Below, one piece after another: positions 17,538-25,761 of a stretch of DNA of 64,000 nt. The stretch comes from Pseudodesulfovibrio sp. GTDB lineage: Bacteria; Desulfobacterota; Desulfovibrionia; Desulfovibrionales; Desulfovibrionaceae. The first letter of the stretch is position 1. Every line of letters begins with the position of its first letter. A program made the translations under genes and the position numbers. Where the stretch lies: positions 1,995,029 through 2,059,028 of the forward strand of contig JADGEX010000001.1 in NCBI GenBank assembly GCA_016744135.1, read 5' to 3'. Under the pieces are notes generated by a model that was not told the origin of the DNA, did no database searches, and was given only the letters and a program-made list of their open reading frames with translations.

Positions 17538-18775
17538 TATTTATCTCCACTTTCATCTGATTCGATTTTCATCTTTTTCTTCGTAGACTTGGGAGAACCA
17601 AGCTTCCCCACATTAGCGGTAAACTCTTCATCACCGCGCCGAACAGTAAACACAAGCTCTTCTCCTGCTTCGTGCACCTTGAATCCCGCAATATGCAAAC
17701 TGAACAAGTGTTCCAAGGGAACACCTGAGGCCTCTACAAGCAAATCGCCGGGACGCAGACCGGCCTTGGCCGCGCGTGACTCTCGCTGGACAGACTCGAC
17801 AAGAAGGCCGCCCGTTCCAACGGCCGTAAGCAATGCCCCCATCTTCGACTGGTAACTATCTGGCGAATAAAAGAAAACATCACCCGCATCGGCATCGAAT
17901 TCATCACCACGCCACGGCATGATGGACAAAACCCGCGCGCCCGGATCAAACCGCCTGATGCGCATGGCAATGCCCCACGCCTGCTCAACATGTCCGGCCC
18001 CAGCAACAATCAGTACCGGCCAATCATACTGATGGCGCACCCTGACGGCCTCTTCGGCCATCTTGGAATCCCAAATGGACTGAATCAAATGGAATCGTTC
18101 CCGTTGCACTTCGTCCTCAGCATCCTTGGATTCATGCTGCCTAAAAATTTCATCAAGCACAGCCCGTTGGTCACTGGTCGGCGGCACGATGACCTTGGGC
18201 AAAAAGGCCTGTTCTTCGTCGGAAAGCGCTTCAAGGCCCTCTTTGGATATTTTTTTGGTCACAAAAGTGGGAACATTCAACCCCGCCACAGGCACACTGT
18301 TGCGCTGAGCAAGTTCAAAGTGCCCACGGAATAAAGAAAATGGGTATCCCCATTTTGTGGACCATTGCAGTTCTTCGGCCAGGTCCTCCAATTCAACCTG
18401 CCCTTTTCCAAAATCATCGAGCACTTGCTGCATGTCCACGGCCACCATTTCCAACCCAAGTGAAAGGCCTTCACCAGACTCGGAAAGTCCTGCCAAAATA
18501 CGTTGTTGAACCTTGTGGTCCCATGTGTTTCGATGCCCCTCACCAACAAGGACATAATCATAACTATCTGCCATTGCTATGATCTCTTCAAGAGGCACCT
18601 GATCACCATATTTGGAGATAAATTCTCCTTTCTGCGGGAGAAAAGTCACCCGAAGAGGCTCCACAGGCAAAGGGTCAATAGCTTTTTTCACACACGCCCC
18701 CATGGACAAAAGCAGACTCAGCAACACAAACAATGTCACGTTGCATTTCCGTGCTCCATTCAAAATATATTGCAT
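17537..18775 (-). CDS. ChaN-like lipoprotein with C-terminal PDZ domain
   Basis: The 412-residue protein has a lipoprotein signal (LLLSMGAC). Residues about 55-290 match the haem-binding uptake/ChaN family: YVLVGEGHRNTWDHKVQQ, GLEMVAVDMQQVLDDF, and AGAGHVEQAWGI. Residues about 315-395 form a PDZ-like domain (GGLLVESVQRESRAAKAGLRPGD in outline: the GLL-type peptide-binding loop and AGLRPGDLL). The tail is Lys-rich. ChaN proteins bind haem or metal at the membrane; the PDZ addition suggests contact with a protein partner. It heads a two-gene unit. Substrate unknown. Confidence 0.78.
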   Translation of the reverse strand: MQYILNGARKCNVTLFVLLSLLLSMGACVKKAIDPLPVEPLRVTFLPQKGEFISKYGDQVPLEEIIAMADSYDYVLVGEGHRNTWDHKVQQRILAGLSESGEGLSLGLEMVAVDMQQVLDDFGKGQVELEDLAEELQWSTKWGYPFSLFRGHFELAQRNSVPVAGLNVPTFVTKKISKEGLEALSDEEQAFLPKVIVPPTSDQRAVLDEIFRQHESKDAEDEVQRERFHLIQSIWDSKMAEEAVRVRHQYDWPVLIVAGAGHVEQAWGIAMRIRRFDPGARVLSIMPWRGDEFDADAGDVFFYSPDSYQSKMGALLTAVGTGGLLVESVQRESRAAKAGLRPGDLLVEASGVPLEHLFSLHIAGFKVHEAGEELVFTVRRGDEEFTANVGKLGSPKSTKKKMKIESDESGDK

Positions 18776-18784
18776 CCTTTCCCC

Positions 18785-19504
18785 TCAAATTCGGTCTTGA
18801 AAATCACCATGCCAAATTGCCATTGGCAGCCCGGTTGCATCAATTTCAGGAGAATCAGGTATCGACCGCAGCCGTCCGCCCCCTTTCCACGCCGTAACAG
18901 CCAGCACGCAGGCGTCAAGAATATCATCGCCAGCGACTTGACTTGCTCTATATTTCAACCGGATAGCTTCAATAAGTGAACGAAGATCACACACCTTTTT
19001 TTCCAAAAGGACAAACCGATCCACCACCCCCAAAACATCTCTCTTCGGGAAAGGCATCGGCCCCCCCAACAATTGTGAAAAACACAATTCAGGGTGTGAT
19101 TCACAAACTCTGTGGCGGGCTTCGACATTTCCTTGCAAAAACGCATCTACTTCATATATCTTTTTCACAATACCCAAGGATTGTTCGGACAATGACTTAC
19201 CGGAAAGTTTCTGACTTATCAATTTAGCTTCACGTTTTGATCCGGCATAAACAGCCTTGCGAACCGGAGTATTAAAGACACTGCTCTTACGTTTTCCCAA
19301 CCTCTCTCGAGTCAAAACATCGGCCTTTCTCGTTCCTGTTTCAGGAAGCCCAATAGGGATATCCACCAACACGGCTTCAGCGTCCTTATGCTTGTCCCAC
19401 AGCGCAACAAATTCATCATACAGAGCAAAAGACCACACCCCGTTGGTGACCCAAACAGCAAGCCACCCGCCCTTGCACCCGTCTACGCCTACGTATTTCA
19501 TCAT
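18785..19504 (-). CDS. DUF429 family protein (predicted RNase H-fold nuclease)
   Basis: The 239-residue protein begins KYVGVDGCKGGW, then VDIPIGLPETGTRKAD, and has CESHPELCF and GDDILDACVLA further on. These acidic motifs are those of DUF429, a family predicted to have an RNase H-like fold and nuclease activity; no member is well studied. The start at 19504 was chosen because the family begins with KYVGVDGC; in-frame ATGs extend up to 19546. No operon partner is close. Confidence 0.75.
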   Translation of the reverse strand: MMKYVGVDGCKGGWLAVWVTNGVWSFALYDEFVALWDKHKDAEAVLVDIPIGLPETGTRKADVLTRERLGKRKSSVFNTPVRKAVYAGSKREAKLISQKLSGKSLSEQSLGIVKKIYEVDAFLQGNVEARHRVCESHPELCFSQLLGGPMPFPKRDVLGVVDRFVLLEKKVCDLRSLIEAIRLKYRASQVAGDDILDACVLAVTAWKGGGRLRSIPDSPEIDATGLPMAIWHGDFQDRI

Positions 19505-19560
19505 GCATATATACTCTTCCACCAACATCCCCGCAACCAGATGCACAATTCAGCACAGCC

Positions 19561-19600
19561 CCCGCAAAACGACACCAAAGAATTTCGGGAATGAAGATTT
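19561..19600. repeat. Dispersed intergenic repeat, copy C (short)
   Basis: CCCGCAAAACGACACCAAAG then AATTTCGGGAATGAAG is close to copy D at 57568 (same CCCGCAAAACG opening) and to copies A and B. Confidence 0.5.
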
Positions 19601-19611
19601 GAGAAAAAGAC

Positions 19612-19645
19612 AAAAAAACCCGCACCGACTGTTGCCGGTGCGGGG
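19612..19645 (-). terminator. Rho-independent terminator of the PaaK-like gene
   Basis: Reading left, CCCGCACCG (19644-19636) pairs with CGGTGCGGG (19627-19619) and is followed by a T-rich run. It follows the PaaK-like stop. Confidence 0.85.
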
Positions 19646-19669
19646 TGTAATTCTCAATAACTCGCGCGC

Positions 19670-20935
19670 CTAGTCCCAGGTGCGCTTGTCTTCAATGGGT
19701 CGGATCTGCGGAGGCAGGGTCCCGGGTGCAAGCACCTTGAGGATCGGACGAAGCTTGATCTTTTCACGGAACAAATGAAGCAATTCATCTTCCTGATTGA
19801 ACTGTCCGGCTTCGATGGAAAGAACCATCTCATCAATACCACCCGGGTTGGTGACTTCGATCTGCCAACGCTTGACCTCTTCGAAGCGAGCCATGACCTG
19901 CTCAACCTGATGCGGATAAACAAACATACCCTTGATGCGGGCGGTGGTGTCAACGCGACCGACGATGCCGCCGAGACGGGGGCTGGTGCGGCCACAGGCG
20001 CACGGTGAGCGGTCCAGATAGCCGAGATCGCCGGTGGCGAGTCGGATGAGCGGATAGGTGCGGTTAAACGCGGTAACAACGATTTCGCCAACCTCGCCGT
20101 CCTTAAGCGGGATACCCGTGTCAGGATGGCAGATTTCAACGAATGCACGGTTGGAAAGGTGCAGACCGTTCTTGTGGAAGCATTCGTAACCGATACAACC
20201 AACGTCTGCGGTGCCGTAGCCCTGACGCATGATGCAGTCGAATTTCTTCTCAAGAGTGGAACGCATCTTTTCGGAAAACTTTTCGCCAGTGACAAAAGCG
20301 ACTTCGAGGAACAGATCCTTACGCAAAGACAGGCCCATTTCCTCGGCCTTCTGTGCCAGGTGCATGAGATAGCTGGGAGTACCGACGTAGCCGGTGACGC
20401 GCAACTTCTGCATGATCTCAATCTGGGAGTTGGTGTTACCGGGACCGGCAGGCACCACGGCGCAGGCCAGGTTACGAAGAGGTTCTTCGAACATCAGACC
20501 GGCGGGAGCCAGATGATAGTTGAAAGTAATCTGAGACAGATCACCGGAACGGAAACCGGCGGCATAAAAACCTTCGGTCCAACCCCAGTAGTCTTCGGAA
20601 CGATCTTCAGGATCAAAGATCGGGCCGGGAGACAGGAAGACACGCTGCAATTCGCCCAGATCCTTGGTCAACAGTCCGCCGAGACGGGGACCCATGGACT
20701 GAAGAAAGATCAGCTCTTTTTTCTTGATGATGGGGATGTGCTTGATGTCGTTGAGCACGCGGAACTTGTCCACATTGAACTGTGCGCGGTCAAAACGCTT
20801 CTTGACGTCTTCGGAGTAACGGTAGGCATATGAGAGCAACTCCTTAAGCTGAAGCTGATAATATTGCCTACGTTCCGATTCGTCGAGTACCTCACGGCGG
20901 GAATAAATACCCTCGGTGCGATCCTTTCTGGTCAT
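19670..20935 (-). CDS. Phenylacetate-CoA ligase-like AMP-forming ligase (PaaK family)
   Basis: The 421-residue protein has PaaK/adenylate-forming motifs: a GPGNTNSQIEIM region, YVGTPSYLMHLAQ, RQGYGTADVGCIGYEC, LIRLATGDLG and CACGRTSPRLGGIVGRVD, with the C-terminal subdomain after about residue 330. It would activate an aryl or other carboxylic acid with ATP and CoA. Several paralogues are usual in sulfate reducers and often act on unknown acids, so the substrate is not assigned. The start follows AAGGAGT at normal spacing. It is a single-gene unit with its own terminator. Confidence 0.85.
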   Translation of the reverse strand: MTRKDRTEGIYSRREVLDESERRQYYQLQLKELLSYAYRYSEDVKKRFDRAQFNVDKFRVLNDIKHIPIIKKKELIFLQSMGPRLGGLLTKDLGELQRVFLSPGPIFDPEDRSEDYWGWTEGFYAAGFRSGDLSQITFNYHLAPAGLMFEEPLRNLACAVVPAGPGNTNSQIEIMQKLRVTGYVGTPSYLMHLAQKAEEMGLSLRKDLFLEVAFVTGEKFSEKMRSTLEKKFDCIMRQGYGTADVGCIGYECFHKNGLHLSNRAFVEICHPDTGIPLKDGEVGEIVVTAFNRTYPLIRLATGDLGYLDRSPCACGRTSPRLGGIVGRVDTTARIKGMFVYPHQVEQVMARFEEVKRWQIEVTNPGGIDEMVLSIEAGQFNQEDELLHLFREKIKLRPILKVLAPGTLPPQIRPIEDKRTWD

Positions 20936-21090
20936 ATGTATACTCCTTAGACTGGATGGTGTGCCATTTTTGACAGGGAGCGGGACTATACCATGTCAAA
21001 ATTAATTTGCAAGGAATATTTTTTTTTGGTCGATATCTCAACTAGTTAGAAAAAAAACCTTCTAAAAAGCAACTCTTTTTTAAAATAAAC

Positions 21091-21119
21091 TTGACACTTG
21101 ATAACCAACTGGATAGTGA
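21091..21119 (+). promoter_or_regulatory. Promoter of the tRNA pair
   Basis: TTGACA at 21091-21096 is a perfect -35. A weak -10 (GATAGT or TAGTGA, 21112-21119) lies 15-17 bases on. It is 18-45 bases upstream of tRNA-Lys. Confidence 0.55.
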
Positions 21120-21136
21120 TACGTTCCTCGGAACAC

Positions 21137-21212
21137 GGGTCGTTAACTCAGTTGGTAGAGTATCTGCCTTTTAAGCAGAGAGTCACTGGTTCGAGCCCAG
21201 TACGACCCACCA
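21137..21212 (+). tRNA. tRNA-Lys(TTT)
   Basis: Acceptor arm GGGTCGT pairs with ACGACCC, anticodon stem TCTGC/GCAGA holds loop CTTTTAA with anticodon TTT, T-arm CTGGTTCGAGCCCAG is intact, and CCA is encoded. 76 bases. Confidence 0.97.
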
Positions 21213-21217
21213 TTTCC

Positions 21218-21293
21218 GTCCCCATCGTCTAGTGGCCTAGGACTCCGGCCTCTCACGCCGGCAACAGGGGTTCAAACCCCCTTGGGGACGCCA
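21218..21293 (+). tRNA. tRNA-Glu(CTC)
   Basis: Acceptor arm GTCCCCA pairs with TGGGGAC, anticodon stem CCGGC/GCCGG holds loop CTCTCAC with anticodon CTC, T-arm GGGGTTCAAACCCC is intact, and CCA is encoded. It lies 5 bases after tRNA-Lys and is co-transcribed. CTC is the minor Glu anticodon, so a TTC tRNA is expected elsewhere. Confidence 0.96.
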
Positions 21294-21303
21294 TAAGAAT
21301 TTC

Positions 21304-21338
21304 AAGCGGTTACAGTGAATGCTGTAGCCGCTTTTTTC
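21304..21338 (+). terminator. Terminator of the tRNA operon
   Basis: AAGCGGTTACAG (21304-21315) pairs with CTGTAGCCGCTT (21322-21333) with one G-T pair, followed by six T. Confidence 0.92.
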
Positions 21339-21630
21339 GTTGCGTATCACAGGCGCAAAAAGGCCTCGGGGGTCAGTGCTTCCGGGGCTTTTATCGTTGC
21401 TCGCTTATTTCATTGCAGGCTGCATTCAGACCAACCCACAAAATCCGTCAAGCGATATTTACGGTTTCTTTCCAGCATTTGGCTGACCAAGCCGTGTATT
21501 TGATCGACATCAGGCCATATTTCACTGACATGCCCCGCGCAGGTGGCTCTCTCCTTTAAAACCCCGTGTTACAATTTCCCGGATTCCCGCGAATGGTCTT
21601 TGGGAACGAAATGCTCAGAGAGGTAACGCC
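21339..21630. other. Gene-free stretch between the tRNA operon and the RHS island
   Basis: No gene with a start codon and ribosome site was found. A 44-codon minus-strand reading frame (about 21543-21410) looks protein-like (QIHGLVSQMLERNRKYRLTD) but has no start, so it may be the broken end of a lost gene. The position just after tRNA genes suits an insertion boundary. Confidence 0.4.
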
Positions 21631-23018
21631 ATGAGCAAACCATATTCGTATCAACTGAAACACGACCAAAACGGTCGCATCTTGGAGAAAACCGAAACCG
21701 TGGCAGGCACCCCCGTCACCTGGAAATATTCCTATGACAAGGAGGGGCGACTTTTCGAAGCGCACCTGGATCACAGGCTGATCTGCCAATGCTACTACGA
21801 CAAGGAAGGCCGCCGGTTGCGGGACTACCTCCCCGCCACCTGCGGGTATAATTACCGTGACTTCCAGTACAAGCTGGACAACCGTCTTCTTCATGCCGGA
21901 GACAGTACATACGTTCACGATGACAAAGGATTCCGCTCCATGTGGTGCCGCAAGGGAACCTATCATCACTATAAATATGCCCCGGACTACCGGCTGCTCA
22001 GAATGGAAGTCGAAGGTCAGGACCGCGTCTACTCCTTCCGCCACGACGAGAACGGCCAGCGGACTGCCAAATACCTGAACAAACAGCTTGTGGAAGCATA
22101 TCAATGGCTCGATTTCGTCAGACTCGGGGCTTTCCATGACGGACGTATGAGCTACGAATTCGGATACGAGGAAGGCGAACGGTTGCCCTCGGCCATGCGC
22201 CGCGAGGACGGCTTCACGTTCACACTGCACTACGCGGCTCCCTGCGCGTTGTTGCCGACACGTCCGGCAACGTGATAAAGGAGGTTCTGTACGACCCCTT
22301 TGGTGGCATTATCGAGGACACTGCTCCGGGCCTTCATGTACCCATCGGCTTTGCGGGTGGCCTGCACGACCATGACCTCGGCTTAGTTCGCTTTGGCTGG
22401 CGAGACTATGACCCCTTCACCGGCAGATGGACTGCGCCTGATCCCATCGGCGACAAGGGCGGCGACCCGGATTGGTATGGGTACTGCTTGGATGATCCGG
22501 TCAACGCCAATGATCCGACCGGGCTTTTGGCCTTCCTGCTGCCTTTTGCCGCAGGCATGGCCGGGGCTACCGCCATCGGCAGTACCGGAGCGTATGCGGC
22601 AGCGAAAGTTGCTGATTGGTTCGGCTCGAAAACCGATAAGGATTATGGGAAAAACAAGCCCACGGCCACCGAAGGCGTCCACAATGCCATGGATAAGGTC
22701 ATAGGAATCAACGCCGGCATCGTTGGTACGGCTGGAGCGACAAAGGCGGCTCCGGCAGTAGCCGCAACAGGAAAATCGCTCATTAATCAAGGAAGTAAGG
22801 CTGTTAAAGCTATCGGCGACAAAGCAAAACAGGTCGCACGAAACCCAAAGGTGAGCAAGCTGGGCAATGCTGCTGGAGATTCTATCAACTCAGCACTGCC
22901 CACCGGAACACCTGCCCCTAGTAAAGCTGGATATGCAGGCGGCATATATGGACACTTGTTCGATGTCGAAGATCAGGTAAATGAAGGAATCGGATGGATA
23001 AAAAAACAACGAAAATAA
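21631..23018 (+). pseudogene. RHS/YD-repeat protein gene, interrupted by a frameshift
   Basis: The first part (21631-22275) has YD repeats: YSYDKEGRL, CYYDKEGRRL, FRHDENGQR and YEFGYEEGER, with a good start and GAGAGG ribosome site. It shifts frame near 22236-22242: after TLHY the other frame continues GSLRVVADTSGNVIKEVLYDPFGG, exactly what RHS core domains have. The second part (to 23018) holds the RHS core end, FGWRDYDPFTGRWTAPDP and NDPTGL, then a variable tip of about 160 residues rich in Ala and Gly with no toxin motif I recognise. Intact homologues have about five residues at the join, so a 7-base loss is likely. RHS proteins carry variable C-terminal tips used in competition. Confidence 0.8.
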
Positions 23019-23329
23019 AATGGCTCCCCTTGCTTGGAGGGGGAGGTCTTTTTGTCTACAGCTTCTTTATGTCTCCAAAAACAATGCGAGCATACGGAGA
23101 TATCCCCGTGCCCGAATATGCAAATTGGGTATGGGGGGGGCTCGGCCTGTTACTTGTTTGGTATGGAACCATAGGGCATAGGCTTCGCTACAATACGAAA
23201 AAAGGCCTCAAAATATGTCCATCATGTCAAAACCTTTGGCCCAACGACAAACAAAACTGCTCCTCATGCAATGCCCCTCTTGAGCCTCTGGAAGGCTTTT
23301 ATGAACGACACCCGAAACTAAAAGAATAG
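22994..23329 (+). CDS. Small membrane protein with zinc-ribbon, possible RHS-tip partner
   Basis: The 111-residue protein has two membrane segments (LPLLGGGGLFVYSFFM near residues 12-27 and VWGGLGLLLVWYGTI near 46-60) and a cytoplasmic zinc ribbon CPSC...CSSC near 75-95. No family was recognised. It overlaps the end of the RHS reading frame by 25 bases in another frame, the position usually held by the immunity gene of an RHS toxin tip. That role is an inference from place only. Confidence 0.6.
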   Translation: MDKKTTKIKWLPLLGGGGLFVYSFFMSPKTMRAYGDIPVPEYANWVWGGLGLLLVWYGTIGHRLRYNTKKGLKICPSCQNLWPNDKQNCSSCNAPLEPLEGFYERHPKLKE

Positions 23330-23333
23330 CAAT

Positions 23334-23372
23334 AGGAGGGCCCAATTTCTTTCCCCGGAGCCCTCCTCTTTT
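23334..23372 (+). terminator. Terminator after the RHS island genes
   Basis: AGGAGGGC (23334-23341) pairs with GCCCTCCT (23360-23367) and is followed by CTTTTA. Confidence 0.65.
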
Positions 23373-23490
23373 ATTCTCCGAAGACCTCCTCAAGCACATT
23401 TTTGGTAACCCCTAACCGATGAAGATACCGGGTCGTGGTCATCGGGTTCTTGTGCCGCAGTATGGCCTGAATCGTGCCCCCCTTCTTTGG
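23371..23490 (-). pseudogene. C-terminal remnant of a tyrosine recombinase (phage-type integrase)
   Basis: Reading left, the frame gives GGTIQAILRHKNPMTTTRYLH and ends VLEEVFGE before TAA. The LRHKNPMTTTRYLH segment is the box with the conserved His and the catalytic Tyr of tyrosine recombinases. Nothing of the rest remains; coding sense stops near 23490 at a terminator hairpin. With the RHS gene and the tRNA genes at 21.1-21.3 kb it points to a decayed integrated element. Confidence 0.72.
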
Positions 23491-23508
23491 GATACTAAAA
23501 GAAAAATC

Positions 23509-23541
23509 AACGGGTTACATCGAAAGATGCAACCCGTTTTC
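23509..23541. terminator. Bidirectional terminator
   Basis: AACGGGTT and CATC pair with GATG and AACCCGTT around a GAAA loop. A T-rich run follows on both strands. It can end the leftward EFR1-like gene. Confidence 0.8.
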
Positions 23542-23606
23542 TTATTCTATCGATGAACCCCGCTGGCTCGCCTCTGTTTCCGGCTTTCAGCGGTAAGTCA
23601 AAAGCC

Positions 23607-24407
23607 CTACAGGAATATTTCCGGCTCTTTCGGATCGGAACACTTTTCGTGCAGGAATGTGTTTATCTCACGTATTTTTGGAGCATCCCAGAACCGGGCC
23701 TGAGTGGGGCAGGCCTTGATGCATGCGCCACACCAAATACAGCCTGTCACATCGGTTTCCACACCCGTTTCGGTCACGCTCACGACCTGTGAGGGACACA
23801 TCTGAGCGCACTCGCCACACAAGGTGCATGTATCTTTATCGGTAACCGGGCTGAACGTGGATGGCGGCATGCCATCGCGGTGGAGGGTATTACCGGGGAC
23901 TTCCAAAGTATCAAGCTGCTCCAGCGATGCGAGGCCCTGTATTTTATCGCGAACCTGAGAACCGAAAAGGTGAGCCTTGTCGATGTCCTTGTAGTTTGGA
24001 CGTCCGGGGGCAACCGGAAGTTCAGGGGAAGAATAGGAATGCTGTGCGATAAATGCACCTGCAGCGCAGGGAACAAATCCCAATTCATCAGTCAGATTAC
24101 GAAGCTCCAGCAGTGCGTCTTCATAGGCTCGATTGCCGTACACGGCCACGAGAACGACGGGACGGCCTTCGCCCTGAATATACTGACGAAGACGCTCCAC
24201 CGCCAAATTGGGAACCCTCCCGGCATACACCGGCACACCAACGATTACGACCTCTCCGAGGGCTTTTACAGATTCGCTTTCCACAGGGAATGTTAGGTCG
24301 GTACGGGTGACAGAGTCAAAACCCATGCCCTCGGCAACAGCCTCGACAACCTTCAAAGTCGATTTGGTAGGAGAAAAGAATATTATTTGTCCGGTGTTGT
24401 ATTTCAT
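23607..24407 (-). CDS. EFR1-type flavodoxin-like/ferredoxin fusion protein
   Basis: The 266-residue protein has a flavodoxin-like N-terminal part (IIFFSPTKSTLKVVEAVAEG, a phosphate-loop-like stretch, and VVIVGVPVYAGRVPNL) and a C-terminal pair of 4Fe-4S motifs, CTLCGECAQMCPSQ and CIWCGACIKACPTQ. This is the EFR1 family layout, thought to move electrons between a flavin and two clusters. The start at 24407 is preceded by AAGGAGC. It is not linked to a partner operon; redox partner unknown. Confidence 0.85.
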   Translation of the reverse strand: MKYNTGQIIFFSPTKSTLKVVEAVAEGMGFDSVTRTDLTFPVESESVKALGEVVIVGVPVYAGRVPNLAVERLRQYIQGEGRPVVLVAVYGNRAYEDALLELRNLTDELGFVPCAAGAFIAQHSYSSPELPVAPGRPNYKDIDKAHLFGSQVRDKIQGLASLEQLDTLEVPGNTLHRDGMPPSTFSPVTDKDTCTLCGECAQMCPSQVVSVTETGVETDVTGCIWCGACIKACPTQARFWDAPKIREINTFLHEKCSDPKEPEIFL

Positions 24408-24602
24408 GTTTAGCTCCTTATTTTTTTTGGGATACTTATGCCTTTCGATGCATGAATGCAAACAACGTCCATTCACATGTTCCTGAGAAAAGGTTCTCTA
24501 TGCCTTTTCATATTCATGCAACGTTCAGCATCGCGTTCCTCAAAAATGCCAAGAGCTAACCGTAGAACCGGCCTTGGCTATCAAGACCTCGCCTCTAGTA
24601 CG

Positions 24603-25406
24603 TCACTCTCTATCAACAGACCTCAACGCCTCATAGGGGGCATCAAGCTCAATGCCGAAGTACGTCTTCAGGGCATCCATATATTCCTGCCCTTCGGGAA
24701 GTTGTATTTCGTTTTCCTGTCCATCCCGAAACAGGGTGAGCCTGTTGTTGAACAATGTGACCATGCCGTCCTCAAGAGGTTTCATGGCGACACGAGAGGT
24801 GGTGAAAAATGAATTGGAATTGGTTGACGTGTAGTGGGCGCCGTAGTTGATGTCTCCCTGGCAGACGTGCTCCATGTCAAAACTGTAGAGGTTCTGCCAT
24901 CCCTCTTCAGAACGCGCCTGAAGCATATTCCCGAAAACACCGCCGTCAACCAGACGGATATACTTCCCGCTAATATCCTGAATTGTGTCCCGTTCAAGCA
25001 GATAGGGACCACGTGGATTATTCTTTCCAAACCCCACATCCACCAACCATTGACGGCCTTCCACATTCACAAGGGAAAGCTGGTGGCCTCGCCCGGAGGG
25101 TTGCCCCGACAAATGAACCCGAGCCAAAAGCGGACGGGCGTCGAATCCGAAAGCACGAAGTGCCATAAGCAACAAACCGTTCAGCTCAAGGCAATAGCCA
25201 CCACGGGGGCGGCGTACGAGTTTATCAAAGAGATTTGCCGGATCGAGGTCGACGCCTCGGCCTAGTTGGATGTCAAAATTCTCGAATGGGATATTGTAGA
25301 ATTGCGCCCGTTGCAAGGCGTGCAGCCCCTCCGTCGTCGGCAATACTTTTTCTGAAAAATGCAATCGCTGAAGGTACGCTGTCGAATTGAACTCGAAGAC
25401 TTTCAT
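24603..25406 (-). CDS. Arylamine N-acetyltransferase
   Basis: The 267-residue protein has the catalytic triad of the family in place: Cys in RRPRGGYCLELN (near residue 71), His in GHQLSLVN (near 108), Asp in WLVDVGFGKN (near 123). Length matches NAT enzymes (about 270-280). It transfers acetyl from acetyl-CoA to aromatic amines and hydrazines in the cytoplasm. It stands alone between the EFR1-type gene and a region with no gene. Confidence 0.93.
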   Translation of the reverse strand: MKVFEFNSTAYLQRLHFSEKVLPTTEGLHALQRAQFYNIPFENFDIQLGRGVDLDPANLFDKLVRRPRGGYCLELNGLLLMALRAFGFDARPLLARVHLSGQPSGRGHQLSLVNVEGRQWLVDVGFGKNNPRGPYLLERDTIQDISGKYIRLVDGGVFGNMLQARSEEGWQNLYSFDMEHVCQGDINYGAHYTSTNSNSFFTTSRVAMKPLEDGMVTLFNNRLTLFRDGQENEIQLPEGQEYMDALKTYFGIELDAPYEALRSVDRE

Positions 25407-25621
25407 TTGTTGCCCCTGTTCTACGAAAAAAATTTTCTCCAGACACTACATACTCATCCCGGTGGATTCAAGACGAAAGGATTAGCAGGCCTCTTCGTAT
25501 GATTAAAGCCGTTCCAAATGTATTTACTCTGTCTCCTATGTTGAAACACATCGTCTGAAGCAACAACATCATTTGTTACAGAACCTCTCACGCTAGCAAC
25601 AAGGACGCCCTCTATGCACAT

Positions 25622-25657
25622 AACAAAGCCCTTGGGAAAATATCCAAGGGCTTTGTT
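25622..25657. terminator. Hairpin terminator
   Basis: AACAAAGCCCTTGG (25622-25635) pairs perfectly with CCAAGGGCTTTGTT (25644-25657). Confidence 0.7.
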
Positions 25658-25663
25658 CATAGT

Positions 25664-25695
25664 CTCAGGCCGACGAGATTCAAACTCACGACCTC
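25664..25695 (-). other. tRNA 3'-end-like fragment
   Basis: On the minus strand GGTCGTGAGTTTGAATCTCG then TCGGCC looks like a T-arm (GTGAG/CTCGT with the TTTGAAT loop) and part of an acceptor arm. No 5' half, anticodon or CCA was found. The terminator hairpin follows directly, as after a real tRNA. It may be a scar of integration. Confidence 0.35.
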
Positions 25696-25761
25696 GAAAT
25701 CAGAAACTGCCATTCGGAAAAAACAATCCCGAACGCAATCCGATAACAGCTCTAGCAACAA

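Larger units (their letters stand above)
25407..25761. other. Gene-free stretch with a terminator and a tRNA-like 3' fragment
   Basis: No gene with a believable start was found. It holds a terminator hairpin at 25622-25657 and a stretch at 25664-25695 that resembles the T-arm and 3' end of a tRNA read on the minus strand; both have their own entries. Confidence 0.5.

Noticed and set aside
19654..20833. Long open frames on both strands across the PaaK-like gene
   Set aside because: They run against or across a full-length gene with all its motifs, have biased low-complexity composition (Ser/Arg rich) and no ribosome site.
21410..21543. 44-codon minus-strand protein-like frame between the tRNA operon and the RHS gene
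   Set aside because: Composition looks protein-like but there is no start codon and no family match, so it is noted only as a possible gene remnant.
25454..25660. 68-codon minus-strand frame near the tRNA-like fragment
   Set aside because: Its ATG lies inside the terminator hairpin and there is no ribosome site or recognisable sequence.
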